Below are positions 51,143 through 60,193 of a stretch of 64,000 bases of DNA, piece after piece. Numbering within the stretch: position 1 is the first letter of the stretch; every line of letters starts with the position of its first letter. The stretch is from Brevibacterium sp. RIT 803 (GTDB lineage Bacteria > Actinomycetota > Actinomycetes > Actinomycetales > Brevibacteriaceae): assembly GCF_016892625.1 (NCBI RefSeq), contig NZ_JAFEMW010000001.1, positions 620,001-684,000 of the forward strand. Direction: 5' to 3'. A program made the position numbers and the translations under genes. The notes beneath the pieces were generated by a model. That model saw nothing but the letters and a program-made list of their open reading frames with translations, did not search any database and was not told the origin of the DNA.

Positions 51143-51289
51143 GGAAAGTCCTTTCCTCAATTTCCCGTCGATAGTAGTCCATAGCGCCGCCGAAGCGGTG
51201 GTGCCGGACCGTACTACGGCCGAAATCGGTACGAGATGTGTCGCCCGCGTCGAAGGCGGGAGTGGGACGTCAGGCAGGTGAATGCACGA

Positions 51290-51322
51290 AATGCGGCCCC
51301 GAATCCGGTTCGGGGCCGCATT
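51290..51322 (-). terminator. Terminator of the rplM-rpsI operon
   Basis: AATGCGGCCCCGAA (51290-51303) and TTCGGGGCCGCATT (51309-51322) form a perfect 14-pair stem with a five-base loop, about 70 bases after the rpsI stop. It separates the ribosomal protein operon from glmM. Confidence 0.85.
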
Positions 51323-51394
51323 GCGGTGTTCTTCGAGCTGAACTGTCGGGGGCTGCGCTTCAGCGGCAGACCAGGCGCAGTCCTGACAGCAGAA

Positions 51395-51910
51395 TCAGCG
51401 CTTCGAGAACTGAGGTGCCTTACGTGCCTTCTTGAGACCGGCCTTCTTGCGCTCGGGGACGCGTGCGTCGCGGCGCAGGTAGCCTGCCTTCTTCAGCTCA
51501 GCACGGTTCGACTCTTCGTCGATCTGGTTGAGCGAACGGGCGATGCCCAGACGAACGGCTCCGGCCTGGCCGGAAGGTCCGCCGCCGCCGATGCGCACGA
51601 TGACGTCGAAACGTCCTTCGAGGTCGAGCAGACGGAAGGGCTCGTTGACGAGCTGCTGGTGCAGCTTGTTCGGGAAGTACTCTTCGAGAGTACGTCCGTT
51701 GATGGTCCATTCACCGGATCCGGGGACCAGGCGGACGCGAGCAATTGCCTGCTTGCGACGTCCGACGGCACTGCCGGGAGCGGTCAGGGACTGTCCGCGT
51801 CCGCCAGCGGTCTGCTCGCCCAGGCCAGCTGACTCAGGGGTCTCAGACGTGTATTCGGTAACGGTTGGTTCTTCGACAGATTCTGTCGCAGTGGTGGTTT
51901 CTTCAGCCAC
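51395..51910 (-). CDS. rpsI: 30S ribosomal protein S9
   Basis: A 171-residue S9. The conserved core starts at [20 protein letters not shown] and includes [31 protein letters not shown] and the C-terminal [18 protein letters not shown] whose last residues reach the P-site tRNA. An acidic and threonine-rich N-terminal extension of about 48 residues ([19 protein letters not shown]) is common in actinobacterial S9. GTG 51910 has GAGGAGAACC upstream. It follows rplM by 34 bases. Confidence 0.97.
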   Translation of the reverse strand: MAEETTTATESVEEPTVTEYTSETPESAGLGEQTAGGRGQSLTAPGSAVGRRKQAIARVRLVPGSGEWTINGRTLEEYFPNKLHQQLVNEPFRLLDLEGRFDVIVRIGGGGPSGQAGAVRLGIARSLNQIDEESNRAELKKAGYLRRDARVPERKKAGLKKARKAPQFSKR

Positions 51911-51944
51911 GGTTCTCCTCGGTATGTCTAGAGCTGGGGCGCGC

Positions 51945-52388
51945 TTACTGCGCGACCTGGCTGAGTTCGTACGGCTGCGGATTCTGAGCGGCGTGTGGGT
52001 GCTCTCCACCCTGGTACACCTTCAGCTTCTGCATCTGGGCACGTCCGAGACGAGTCTTCGGAACCATACCGCCGACAGCCTTTTCGACTGCGCGCTCGGG
52101 ATTGGTGGCGAGAAGCTCGGCGTAGTTGACGCTCTTCAGACCGCCCGGGTAACCCGAGTGGTGGTAAGCGCGCTTCTGATCGAGCTTCGCACCGGTCAAT
52201 GCGACCTTGTCTGCATTGATGATGATGACGAAGTCACCGGTGTCGACATGAGGAGCAAAGGTGGTCTTGTGCTTGCCGCGCAACAGGCGTGCAACCTGGG
52301 CAGCAAGACGACCGAGCACCTGGTCAGTGGCGTCAATGACGTGCCACTGGCGCTCAATATCGCCGGGCTTGGGTGTGAACGTACGCAA
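51945..52388 (-). CDS. rplM: 50S ribosomal protein L13
   Basis: A 147-residue L13, an early-assembly protein of the large subunit. Marks are [60 protein letters not shown], and [15 protein letters not shown] followed by [16 protein letters not shown]. Length matches the family. It heads the rplM-rpsI operon. The leader of more than 100 bases contains a strong hairpin at 52429-52457. Confidence 0.97.
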   Translation of the reverse strand: MRTFTPKPGDIERQWHVIDATDQVLGRLAAQVARLLRGKHKTTFAPHVDTGDFVIIINADKVALTGAKLDQKRAYHHSGYPGGLKSVNYAELLATNPERAVEKAVGGMVPKTRLGRAQMQKLKVYQGGEHPHAAQNPQPYELSQVAQ

Positions 52389-52428
52389 AAGTAGCCTTCT
52401 TTTCGTATCTCTTGGTGTAGTGCTGATG

Positions 52429-52457
52429 ACTCATCCGGTCGTGAGTCTGATGAGTCA
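52429..52457 (-). promoter_or_regulatory. Hairpin in the rplM leader
   Basis: GACTCATC (52429-52436) and GATGAGTC (52450-52457) are exact inverses with a 13-base loop containing a further GAGTC. It lies 40-70 bases upstream of the L13 start and may be an autoregulatory leader, as known in principle for ribosomal protein operons. A candidate promoter (minus strand TTGTGT at 52561-52556, 18 bases, TACATA at 52537-52532) lies beyond it. Confidence 0.45.
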
Positions 52458-52641
52458 GGGCACTCGTTGTCTTGAATCGGGTCTGTCCATCGAAGTCGTC
52501 CCCTCACCTACGGGCCTGCAACGCATGAGGCTATGTAAGGGAGCACGACGGACACACACAACGACAATCAAATATACATGCATTCTCTCCCGCGGAGCAA
52601 ACGCTCAGGCCAGTGCCAGAGCGGGCGGAAAGCTGAGCCGA

Positions 52642-52647
52642 TACTAT
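52642..52647 (+). promoter_or_regulatory. Putative -10 box of the membrane protein gene (leaderless)
   Basis: TACTAT ends six bases before GTG 52654; the expected transcription start coincides with the start codon. No ribosome site is seen. Confidence 0.4.
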
Positions 52648-52653
52648 TGAGCT

Positions 52654-55146
52654 GTGCCGCCTACATCCCCTCTGCCCACGCGCCTTCCCGCATTCAGACT
52701 CCTGGTGCTGGGATCAGTTCTCGGGCTCCTGGTCCTCATCCTCGGACCGGCACAGTCACCGGCTGCCGCCGCTCACGGGTCCTCGGCCACCGGATCGCCG
52801 TCGGCATCGGCCGCAAAGACCACAGGATCGTCACCCACCGCAGCACCGGGAAACACCGGCACACCGGGTGAGGATTCCGAAGCCTCCCAGGGGCCCGCAG
52901 GCACGACCATCGTCTATGGCATACCTGGCCTGACCATCAACGATATCGATCCAGTGCGCACGCCCAACCTCTATCAGCTCCTCTCCGAGGGGTCGGCTGC
53001 CAACCTCAATGTGCGCACCATCGGCTCGGCCACGTGCCCCGGCTCCGGCTGGCTGTCCATGGGCGCCGGCGCTCGCGCTCAGGCGGGCCCACCCACCGAT
53101 GGGGAACAGGATGGCAACAGGGCAACCTGTCCGCCTTTGAGTGCACCGTCGACCAGTGACGGTGCCGTGGAGAAGACACGTGATGATGTGGATGATGCCG
53201 CGCAATCAGGCGCCGAGGCACAGGGATCGAGTGATGAAGATCTCGCGGACAGTTCCGCTGACGGCACGTCCACCGCGACGATCGAGGACTTCGAGTCCAT
53301 CAAGGAGCCGAACGTCGACTCCGGCTACTCAGTCGACTACGGGATGCTCGCCCGCCTGATCCGAGAGCAGGGCAGATCCTGCGTCGCCGCCGAAGGACCG
53401 GGAGCGGCCTACGCCGTGGCCGACGAGAATGGCATTGTCGCCAACTACACCGATGACGCCGCGGCCGCGGACTGCCGGCTCGACCTCGTCGATCTGGGCG
53501 CGATCGGCTCCTCGGCCTGGCTCTACGATCCGATCCCCGACTACTCCTACACCGTCCCGGTCTCCTTCGACCGCGAGGAACGCGTCGCCGAGGCCGACGA
53601 ACGTCTGGGCGACAAGCTGGAGGAGGTCCGCAATTCAGCGACATCGGGAAGCGAAGAGCCCACGATCATGGTCGCCGGCCTCGGTGACAGTTCGAGTCTG
53701 CCGCAGCTGCGTGCATTCATCGCCTCCGGTCCCGGCTACGAACCGGGCAGCCTGTCATCGGCCAGTACCCGCACCCCCGGTCTCCTGCAGCTCACGGACA
53801 TCGCCCCGGGAATCCTCGACCAGTTCGGCGTCTCCTCCCCCAGCGGCATCTCCTTCGACAACACACCCACTGATGACGCCCCGCAGGAACGCATCGACGA
53901 CCTCGTGTCCGAGTCGCAGAAGGCGACGTCGATCTACCAGCACCTGTCGACGTTCTCCCTGTTCCTCGACATCACCTTCTATCTTCTGTTCGTCCTGTGC
54001 GGGGTCCTCCTGAGCCGGAATCTCCTCAGTCGCCGAGGCGGCGCGACGATCGCCCCGAGAGTGCACAGATTCCTCGCCTGGGTCTCACTCGCGGTGGCGA
54101 CCCTGCCGATGAGCGCGTTCCTGGCCGGCCTGTTCCCGTGGGCCAGACTCCCGCACCCCGGGTTCGGCCTCAGCGTCTCGATCGCAGTCTCGGCCGCGCT
54201 GCTCTTCGGTGCCTCACTGCTTCCGCCGTGGGGTCGGACCTGGCGCGGACGTGTGGCCGCACTCTCGCTGCTGAGCTTCCTCATCCTCTCCGCGGACCTC
54301 ATCACCGGTTCGCATCTGCAGGGGAACTCGCTGCTGGGCTACAACCCAATCGTCGGCGGCCGCTACTACGGCCTGGGCAATCAGGGTGCGGCGATCTTCA
54401 TCGTCAGCCTCTTCATCTTCCTGGGGCTTGCGATCTCCTGGCTGCGAGCAAAGGGGCATCGTCGGATGGTGTTCATCCTTCCCCTCGTCCTCGGACTGCT
54501 TGCCGTGTTCGTGTCCGGAAATCCGTCCTGGGGAGCGAAGTTCGGCGGCACGATCGCCACCTTGGCCAGCCTTCTCGTGCTGCTGGCTCTCGTCAGCCGC
54601 GTCCGCCTCTCCATCTTCCGCCTCATGCTCATCGGGCTGGCCTCCTTGGCCGTGCTGCTTGGCATCGCGTTCCTCGACTGGCTGCGTGAGCCGGGGGCAC
54701 GATCGCATTTCGGGAATTTCTTCGACCAGATCGTCACCGGTGAGGCGCTGCAGGTGGTCGGGCGGAAGCTCGGCGCCAATCTCCACATCATGCAGATCAA
54801 CCCGGCACTGGCGATCGTGACTCCCCTCGCGGTCATCGCCATCCTGTTCTTCCTCCGTTATCTGCTCCACTTCCCCAGCATCTCTCCCACTAGTCGCGCC
54901 GGTCGTCTGGCCAACAAGTGGAGGGGACGCCTGCCGCAGGTCTTTCGGGACCAGGACGTCCACTTCGGCTTCCTCGCCGCAGTCACAGGCATGGCCGTGG
55001 GGCTGGTGCTCACGGACTCCGGCATCGCCGTGCCTTCGACGGGTGCCATGGTGCTCCTGCCCTACCTGCTGGCACTGAGCGCCGAACACGCGACAGAGGA
55101 TGTCGGAGTGAAGTCCGTCGCTGGTGAGAAGGCGGATCGAGCATGA
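52654..55146 (+). CDS. Large membrane protein with AlkP-like ectodomain, unknown function (copy 1)
   Basis: An 830-residue protein I cannot name. A signal/anchor helix at about 14-36 is followed by a linker rich in serine, alanine and glycine. The outside domain (about 80-425) has features of the alkaline phosphatase superfamily: GIPGLTINDIDPVRTPNLYQ, ATCPGSGWLSMGAGARA and a late LLQLTDIAPGILDQFGV. From about 430 onward there are ten or eleven membrane spans, with GRYYGLGNQGAAIF, DWLREPGARSHFGNFFDQIV and VLTDSGIAVPSTG between them. The usual metal-ligand Asp/His set of active phosphatases is not obvious. GTG 52654 fits a leaderless start. It overlaps its paralogue by four bases. An envelope polymer role is possible but unproven. 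Confidence 0.7.
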   Translation: MPPTSPLPTRLPAFRLLVLGSVLGLLVLILGPAQSPAAAAHGSSATGSPSASAAKTTGSSPTAAPGNTGTPGEDSEASQGPAGTTIVYGIPGLTINDIDPVRTPNLYQLLSEGSAANLNVRTIGSATCPGSGWLSMGAGARAQAGPPTDGEQDGNRATCPPLSAPSTSDGAVEKTRDDVDDAAQSGAEAQGSSDEDLADSSADGTSTATIEDFESIKEPNVDSGYSVDYGMLARLIREQGRSCVAAEGPGAAYAVADENGIVANYTDDAAAADCRLDLVDLGAIGSSAWLYDPIPDYSYTVPVSFDREERVAEADERLGDKLEEVRNSATSGSEEPTIMVAGLGDSSSLPQLRAFIASGPGYEPGSLSSASTRTPGLLQLTDIAPGILDQFGVSSPSGISFDNTPTDDAPQERIDDLVSESQKATSIYQHLSTFSLFLDITFYLLFVLCGVLLSRNLLSRRGGATIAPRVHRFLAWVSLAVATLPMSAFLAGLFPWARLPHPGFGLSVSIAVSAALLFGASLLPPWGRTWRGRVAALSLLSFLILSADLITGSHLQGNSLLGYNPIVGGRYYGLGNQGAAIFIVSLFIFLGLAISWLRAKGHRRMVFILPLVLGLLAVFVSGNPSWGAKFGGTIATLASLLVLLALVSRVRLSIFRLMLIGLASLAVLLGIAFLDWLREPGARSHFGNFFDQIVTGEALQVVGRKLGANLHIMQINPALAIVTPLAVIAILFFLRYLLHFPSISPTSRAGRLANKWRGRLPQVFRDQDVHFGFLAAVTGMAVGLVLTDSGIAVPSTGAMVLLPYLLALSAEHATEDVGVKSVAGEKADRA

Positions 55147-57284
55147 GAACACCATCGCTGTCGGTGCGCATGCTGCTCGGCCTCTTCGTCATCGCCCTGC
55201 TCGTCCTCGGGATGCCGCAGCTCACCCAGGCCGCGCCGACGTCGGGCACGGATGGGAAGAGCGCATCGGAAGCGGAAGCCGCCTCGGCGGGCAAGGGCCC
55301 GATCTTCATCGGCGTCTCCGGTTTCAGCTTCGAGGACCTCGATCCGCGCACCACTCCGAATCTGTGGAGGATGATGCAGACCGCGCAGATCGGCACCATC
55401 ACTCCCCGCAGCGTACGGGCGACCAGCTGCCCCGTCGACGGTTGGCTCGGCGTGGGTTCGGGACGGCGAGCCGCCGACGAACCCCGTGAACAGTGCCGCG
55501 AACCGGCGCCGCCGCTCCACGGCTGGGTCGCCGACTGGGACGTCTATGGTCAGGTCGCCAGAAGCGACAACTACGACGCCGGCCTCGGCGATCTGGCTGA
55601 GTCGGTGCCCGACATCGCTGCCTTCGGGCCCGGTGCCGCGATCGCAGCGGCCGATCACCGAGGCAAACTCGACGATTGGTCACCGATCGGCGACAACTTG
55701 GCCCAGCAGGCGAATCGGGCCTCACTCAACGGTGAACTCACACTCGTCGATCTTGGTGACACCACCTCGGACGGTTACTCCCTCAAGGCCCTCGACAGTC
55801 ACGTCGGAGAGATTCTGGCAGCCGCCGGCTGGGTCGACGGTGACGACCCCGAACGTCTGACCGCAGGCACCTCGCCGATCGTCTTCTCGTCGATCGCCGA
55901 CGGCTCGGGCAAGAGCTCGTCGATGCAGTCGACGATGATGCTGCGCCCCGGAGGGACTGCCGGACTGCTGAGCTCTTCATCGACTCGCCAACCCGGCCTC
56001 ATCCAGGTCCCCGATATCGCACCGACGCTCGTCGAGCTCAGCGATGGGCAGGCCATGCGGAACGCGGCCGGCGCCCCGATGTCCAACCAGAGGGCAGACA
56101 GCAGCTGGGAATCGCGCTTCCAGGCCGTTCTCGACCGTCAGGTGGCGGTGAAGACCCAGAACGAACTGTCCACCTGGTTCTTCCCCGTCGTCGCCTCCCT
56201 CATGGTCGGCCTGCTGGTTCTGGCCTGGTTCCTGCGCAAGAACCATCGCGCCCTCGTCCATTCCGGAGCCTACCGATTGGGCATCGTCTTCGCGGCAATG
56301 CCGGTGTCGACCTATCTGGTCAACACCGTGCCCTGGGAGAGAGCGACCAACCCTGATATTGCGATGCTGGGAGCCTTGGCAGGCTGGGCACTGATACTCG
56401 GAGCCATCGCCTTGCTGGGGCCGTGGCGCGGGTACAAACTCGGACCTGTGCTCTTCGTCAGCGTCGTCACGGTCCTCGTCCTCGCCTACGACGTCATCAC
56501 CGGTTCTCAGCTCCAGATGTCAACGCTGCTGGGCGAACCGCTGCTCATCGCATCTCGGTTCTACGGCATCGGCAATTCCGCACTCGCGCTCTACTGCTGT
56601 GCTCTGCTGCTGGCCGTGGCCGGCTTCGCATCGCTGACGACGAGACCGCTCATGCGCATCCTCATCGTCACGGTGCCGATCCTCGTCTCGAGCGTCCTCC
56701 TGGCCGCCCCGGGACTGGGCACGAAGTTCGGGTCCGTCCCGACGCTGATCATCGGCGTCGCCTACCTCGTCCTCGCGGCCGCAGGAATCCGATTCTCGCT
56801 CAAACGCATGGGACTGACCGTCGGCATCGCGGGCTTCGTCATGCTGGCGGTCCTGTTCATCGACTGGCTGCGTCCCGCCGATCAGCGCACCCACTTCGGC
56901 CGCTTCTTCGATTCCATCATCAGCGGAGAGGCCCTGAGCGTGCTGGCCCGCAAGATCGGCATGAATATCGACATCCTGACCCAGTCGTGGATGACGCTGA
57001 TCCTGCCACTCATCATCATCGGCGTATTCTGGCTGGCGCTGGAACCGCAGCGCTTCGCACTGCAGGGAATGACCGACGCCTACCATCGGATCCCACTGCT
57101 GCGAGCGGGCATGATCAGCCTGGCCATCCTGCTGGGTGTCGGCACGATCATCAACGACTCGGGAATCGTCGTCCCTGCCGTGGGCATCCTCTTCCTCGTC
57201 CCCATCCTCGTCCATCTCGAAACCTTCGAGACTAAGCAGACGGCAGACAGCCGCGATCAGGCTGAACGCTCCAGTCCCTCCTGA
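55143..57284 (+). CDS. Large membrane protein with AlkP-like ectodomain, unknown function (copy 2)
   Basis: A 713-residue paralogue of the preceding gene with the same layout: signal helix at 8-32, outside domain (about 45-340) with GVSGFSFEDLDPRTTPNLWR, ATSCPVDGWLGVGSGRRA and GLIQVPDIAPTLVELSDG, then about ten spans. Equivalent membrane motifs are SRFYGIGNSALALY, DWLRPADQRTHFGRFFDSII, GEALSVLARKIGMNI and INDSGIVVPAVG. Shared motifs in the same order show a duplication followed by strong divergence. Its ATG overlaps the stop of copy 1 by four bases, so both proteins are made together and may form one complex. Function unknown; the ectodomain may bind or cut a phosphorylated envelope component. 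Confidence 0.7.
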   Translation: MRTPSLSVRMLLGLFVIALLVLGMPQLTQAAPTSGTDGKSASEAEAASAGKGPIFIGVSGFSFEDLDPRTTPNLWRMMQTAQIGTITPRSVRATSCPVDGWLGVGSGRRAADEPREQCREPAPPLHGWVADWDVYGQVARSDNYDAGLGDLAESVPDIAAFGPGAAIAAADHRGKLDDWSPIGDNLAQQANRASLNGELTLVDLGDTTSDGYSLKALDSHVGEILAAAGWVDGDDPERLTAGTSPIVFSSIADGSGKSSSMQSTMMLRPGGTAGLLSSSSTRQPGLIQVPDIAPTLVELSDGQAMRNAAGAPMSNQRADSSWESRFQAVLDRQVAVKTQNELSTWFFPVVASLMVGLLVLAWFLRKNHRALVHSGAYRLGIVFAAMPVSTYLVNTVPWERATNPDIAMLGALAGWALILGAIALLGPWRGYKLGPVLFVSVVTVLVLAYDVITGSQLQMSTLLGEPLLIASRFYGIGNSALALYCCALLLAVAGFASLTTRPLMRILIVTVPILVSSVLLAAPGLGTKFGSVPTLIIGVAYLVLAAAGIRFSLKRMGLTVGIAGFVMLAVLFIDWLRPADQRTHFGRFFDSIISGEALSVLARKIGMNIDILTQSWMTLILPLIIIGVFWLALEPQRFALQGMTDAYHRIPLLRAGMISLAILLGVGTIINDSGIVVPAVGILFLVPILVHLETFETKQTADSRDQAERSSPS

Positions 57285-57302
57285 GCGCCGCCTGCTCGAC
57301 AC

Positions 57303-57369
57303 CAGCCCGTGACGCCCTCAGCCGGCGACGCGGCCCAGCCGGTGAGGCCGCCCAGCCTGTACTGAGCTT
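57303..57369. repeat. Decayed 17-bp tandem repeat (4 copies) between convergent genes
   Basis: Units start with CAGCC at 57303, 57319, 57336 and 57353 and share a CAGCCGGYGA-like beginning. The second and third copies are closest. The array fills the gap between the convergent membrane protein and nucleotidase genes and stops six bases before the nucleotidase stop codon. Confidence 0.5.
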
Positions 57370-57374
57370 CTGAC

Positions 57375-59987
57375 TCACCCGACGGTCGTACGCCGACGCA
57401 CCGCGGTCACGGCCATGCTGCCTGCAACGATGAGTGCGAGTGCCGCAGCCACGAGGTTCATGGCTTCGAAGCCGGTACGAGGCAGGTCCCCGCCGTCCTT
57501 CGAACCGTCGGCCTCGGCTCCGCCGTTGTCCGCATTCGCAGAGGTGGCCCCGGAGACGTCCGCGTTCGCGCCGTCGGCATTCGCATCCGTTCCGGTTCCG
57601 TTGTCACCGCCGGCACCACCGTCAGCGTTGGAACCCGCTCCTGCACCGTCAGATGTGCCATCGACACCGCCATCATCGTCGGCCGCCGCATTCGCCACAT
57701 CGCCGATCTGTGCCGTGGCCTCGAATTCGTGGCTGAGGGGCAGCGGGTTGTCATCCCACCACTCGCCCTCGCCGGCCTTCAGCCCCACCTCGACGGTGAC
57801 CTCACCGGAGGCATCATCGGGTGCGGTGACGTTGATGGCGACGTCGCTGGCACCGGCTGGGATCGATTCCAAGGTCATGGTCTTCGCCGCGGCGTCGACC
57901 TTGACCTCGGGGGCCTTCGCCGTCTCCGACTTCGCTGCCTTCTGGGCCCCGGCCGATTCGGAATCAGCGGCGCTGACGGTGTAACCCTCGGGCAGGTCAA
58001 CGGTCACGTCCACCGGTCCTGGGACCTCTGCCTCGGCGGTGGTGCTGAGGACGAAGTCCTTGCTCTCACCGGGCTCGATGCCATTGTCAGGGGCAGCGAG
58101 ATCGACCGTGAGGTCACCGTTGTCGATGACGTCCTTCGTCAGATCGGCCTGGCGTTCGTCGTTGTCCGGCGAGACCTGCTCGTTCTCGTCCGTGCTCTTC
58201 TCGAAGTAGTCGACCCAGGTCTCGAAGTCAGTGAGTCCGGAGAGTTCGAAGTCACCCTTGGCGAAGGAGGAGAAGTTGTCTCCCCCGGCGGCGAGGAAGC
58301 TCAGAGTAGCGACCCTGTACTCCTTGTCCGGGTCGAGCTTCTTGCCGTTGACCTCGACCGACTTCACATGCTCGCCCGTGGCCGCGTCGGAGTCGTAGAC
58401 GACTTCGAGCTCGTCGGAGATGCCGAGGTGGAGGAACGGCCGCGAGGCATCTGCTGGCTGCCACTGCTCTTCGAACAGACCGATGACATCAGAGCCCTGC
58501 ATCGTCACGACACCATGATCATTGGCAAAGGGCAGGACCGAGCTGAGTTCAGCGGCCGTGACTTCGCACGTGTCCTCGGTATTGTAGATGTCGTCGCATC
58601 TGAGGTCCGTGCGCAGTCCGCCCGGGTTCGTGATACCGAAGTCGGCCTCGTCGAGCTGTGTGCCCTCGACTCCATCCTTGAGGGCGTCAGCGACGAGGTT
58701 GCCCAGGGTGCTCTCCGCACCGCGGTCCTCCTCGCCGTCCTTCGTGGCGCGGGTGATGTCCTCGCTGATCTCACCGGCAACGACAGAGCCTGGGACCTTC
58801 GCCTTCTCGTCGGCGTCCGCGATGATCTTCGCGACCTCGTCGACGACAGGCGAATCGTAGCTCTTGTCCGCCGTTGTGATGAGATCGGTGTTCTCGGTCG
58901 TCCAGTTTCCCTCGGCATCGGCCTCGAGCTGGACCTGGCCGACGTATTCGCCGTAGCTGCCTGCCTCGATCACGGGGCGAGTCCGGTCGGATTCGCCGGG
59001 CACAGGGGCCTCGAATGCGTACGGCAGGTGGGTGTGGCCGGTGAAGAGGACGTCGACGGACGCATCTGCTTGCGTCACGAGCTTGTCGAACTCGGCGTTC
59101 GAGGCTTGGGCATCTCCCAGGCTCTCGGTGCTCGAGGCGCCCAGGTGGGCCTCGACGACCGTCATATCCGGCTGTTCATCAGCGGGCAGAGCCTCGATCT
59201 CACCGACGACACGGTTGACGGCGTCGGTGGGGTCACCGAAATCGAGGTCGGCGATGCCGTCGGGTGAGACAAGCGACTTGGTGTCCTTGGTGACGACGCC
59301 GATGACGGCGACCTTCACGCCGCCCACGTCGATCGTCGTATAGCCTTCGAGCCCGTCGACGACGTCGGTGGTGCCCTTGTCGTAGACGTTGGCGGCAAGG
59401 TAGGGGAAGTCCGATTCGGAGGAGACTCTGCCGGTCAGATCGTCGATGCCCTGGTCGAACTCGTGGTTGCCGACGGCCGAAGCCTGCGTGCCGATGGCGT
59501 TGAGTACGTCCAATGTCGGGGTGTCCTGCTGGGAGGAGGAGACGTAGGTGGAGGCTCCGATGTTGTCGCCGGCGGAGAGGAGCCCGGTTCCGGCTGTGCC
59601 GTCCGCAGCCGCATACTTCGCACGCTCTTCCTCGACGACCGAGGCGAGCTGCGTTCCGGCCTCGGCGATGCGTCCGTGGAAGTCGGTGATGTTGAGCAGC
59701 TGGACTTTGGTGCCCTCGGCTGCCGCCTGAGCAGAGGCGTCCTTGCCTGCAGTCTTGTCTGCAGTGTTGCCGGTACCGGCTTCGGCGTCGGCAGCGGAGG
59801 AGGATGCAGCGGATGAGTCATCTGGTGCCGAGCTGTCTGAGGATGGGGTGGGGAGGCTCGCCTCGGCGGGTGCTTCCCTGACGGAATCACCTCCGAGGGA
59901 CGAGGCAACAGCAGGAGCAGCACCCGGCAGCGTCAACATCGACACTGCCGCTCCTGTTGCCACCATCTTCGTCACAAGTTTCGACAT
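57375..59987 (-). CDS. Cell-wall-anchored bifunctional metallophosphatase/5'-nucleotidase
   Basis: An 870-residue surface enzyme. A signal peptide (1-29) is followed by an acidic serine-rich linker. The metallophosphatase domain (about 88-370) has the metal ligands in LNITDFHGRIAE, SAGDNIGAS, AVGNHEFDQG and LFTGHTHLPY; the 5'-nucleotidase C domain (about 390-560) has STLGNLVADAL, ITNPGGLRTDL and LSFLAAGGDNFSS. A beta-rich region and an Asn/Asp/Gly/Ala stalk precede LPRTG at about 835-839, a hydrophobic helix and a basic end (RRRTTVG), so a sortase should link it to the wall. It would release phosphate and nucleosides from extracellular nucleotides. ATG 59987 has GGAA upstream. Confidence 0.92.
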   Translation of the reverse strand: MSKLVTKMVATGAAVSMLTLPGAAPAVASSLGGDSVREAPAEASLPTPSSDSSAPDDSSAASSSAADAEAGTGNTADKTAGKDASAQAAAEGTKVQLLNITDFHGRIAEAGTQLASVVEEERAKYAAADGTAGTGLLSAGDNIGASTYVSSSQQDTPTLDVLNAIGTQASAVGNHEFDQGIDDLTGRVSSESDFPYLAANVYDKGTTDVVDGLEGYTTIDVGGVKVAVIGVVTKDTKSLVSPDGIADLDFGDPTDAVNRVVGEIEALPADEQPDMTVVEAHLGASSTESLGDAQASNAEFDKLVTQADASVDVLFTGHTHLPYAFEAPVPGESDRTRPVIEAGSYGEYVGQVQLEADAEGNWTTENTDLITTADKSYDSPVVDEVAKIIADADEKAKVPGSVVAGEISEDITRATKDGEEDRGAESTLGNLVADALKDGVEGTQLDEADFGITNPGGLRTDLRCDDIYNTEDTCEVTAAELSSVLPFANDHGVVTMQGSDVIGLFEEQWQPADASRPFLHLGISDELEVVYDSDAATGEHVKSVEVNGKKLDPDKEYRVATLSFLAAGGDNFSSFAKGDFELSGLTDFETWVDYFEKSTDENEQVSPDNDERQADLTKDVIDNGDLTVDLAAPDNGIEPGESKDFVLSTTAEAEVPGPVDVTVDLPEGYTVSAADSESAGAQKAAKSETAKAPEVKVDAAAKTMTLESIPAGASDVAINVTAPDDASGEVTVEVGLKAGEGEWWDDNPLPLSHEFEATAQIGDVANAAADDDGGVDGTSDGAGAGSNADGGAGGDNGTGTDANADGANADVSGATSANADNGGAEADGSKDGGDLPRTGFEAMNLVAAALALIVAGSMAVTAVRRRTTVG

Positions 59988-60193
59988 GTGTTCAAGTTCC
60001 TTTGGTCATTTCATCCACTGCACAACCACTGTGCCTCGCGAGGATCAAGCAGACTCATCCTGCAGTGCTGAAGAGAACGGGGAGTTACCTACACGTGAAT
60101 GTACACAGGATTTTCACATCTGGGAAGAGGGATTCTCTCAAAAAGACGACAAGGCACCCAGTCAACATTGATCAGATGCTGAGTATGGAGGGG
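59988..60193. other. Intergenic region upstream of the nucleotidase gene
   Basis: A 206-bp AT-richer gap between truA and the nucleotidase gene, both on the minus strand. It must contain the nucleotidase promoter, possibly near TTGACT and TTTTTGAG on the minus strand, but no convincing -10/-35 pair stands out. CCTCGCGAGG at 60034-60043 is a ten-base palindrome. No gene is seen. Confidence 0.3.

Noticed and set aside
57729..59267. A 512-codon open frame opposite the nucleotidase gene
   Set aside because: It is a high-GC shadow of the opposite strand; the protein has no recognisable domain and the minus-strand gene is unmistakable.
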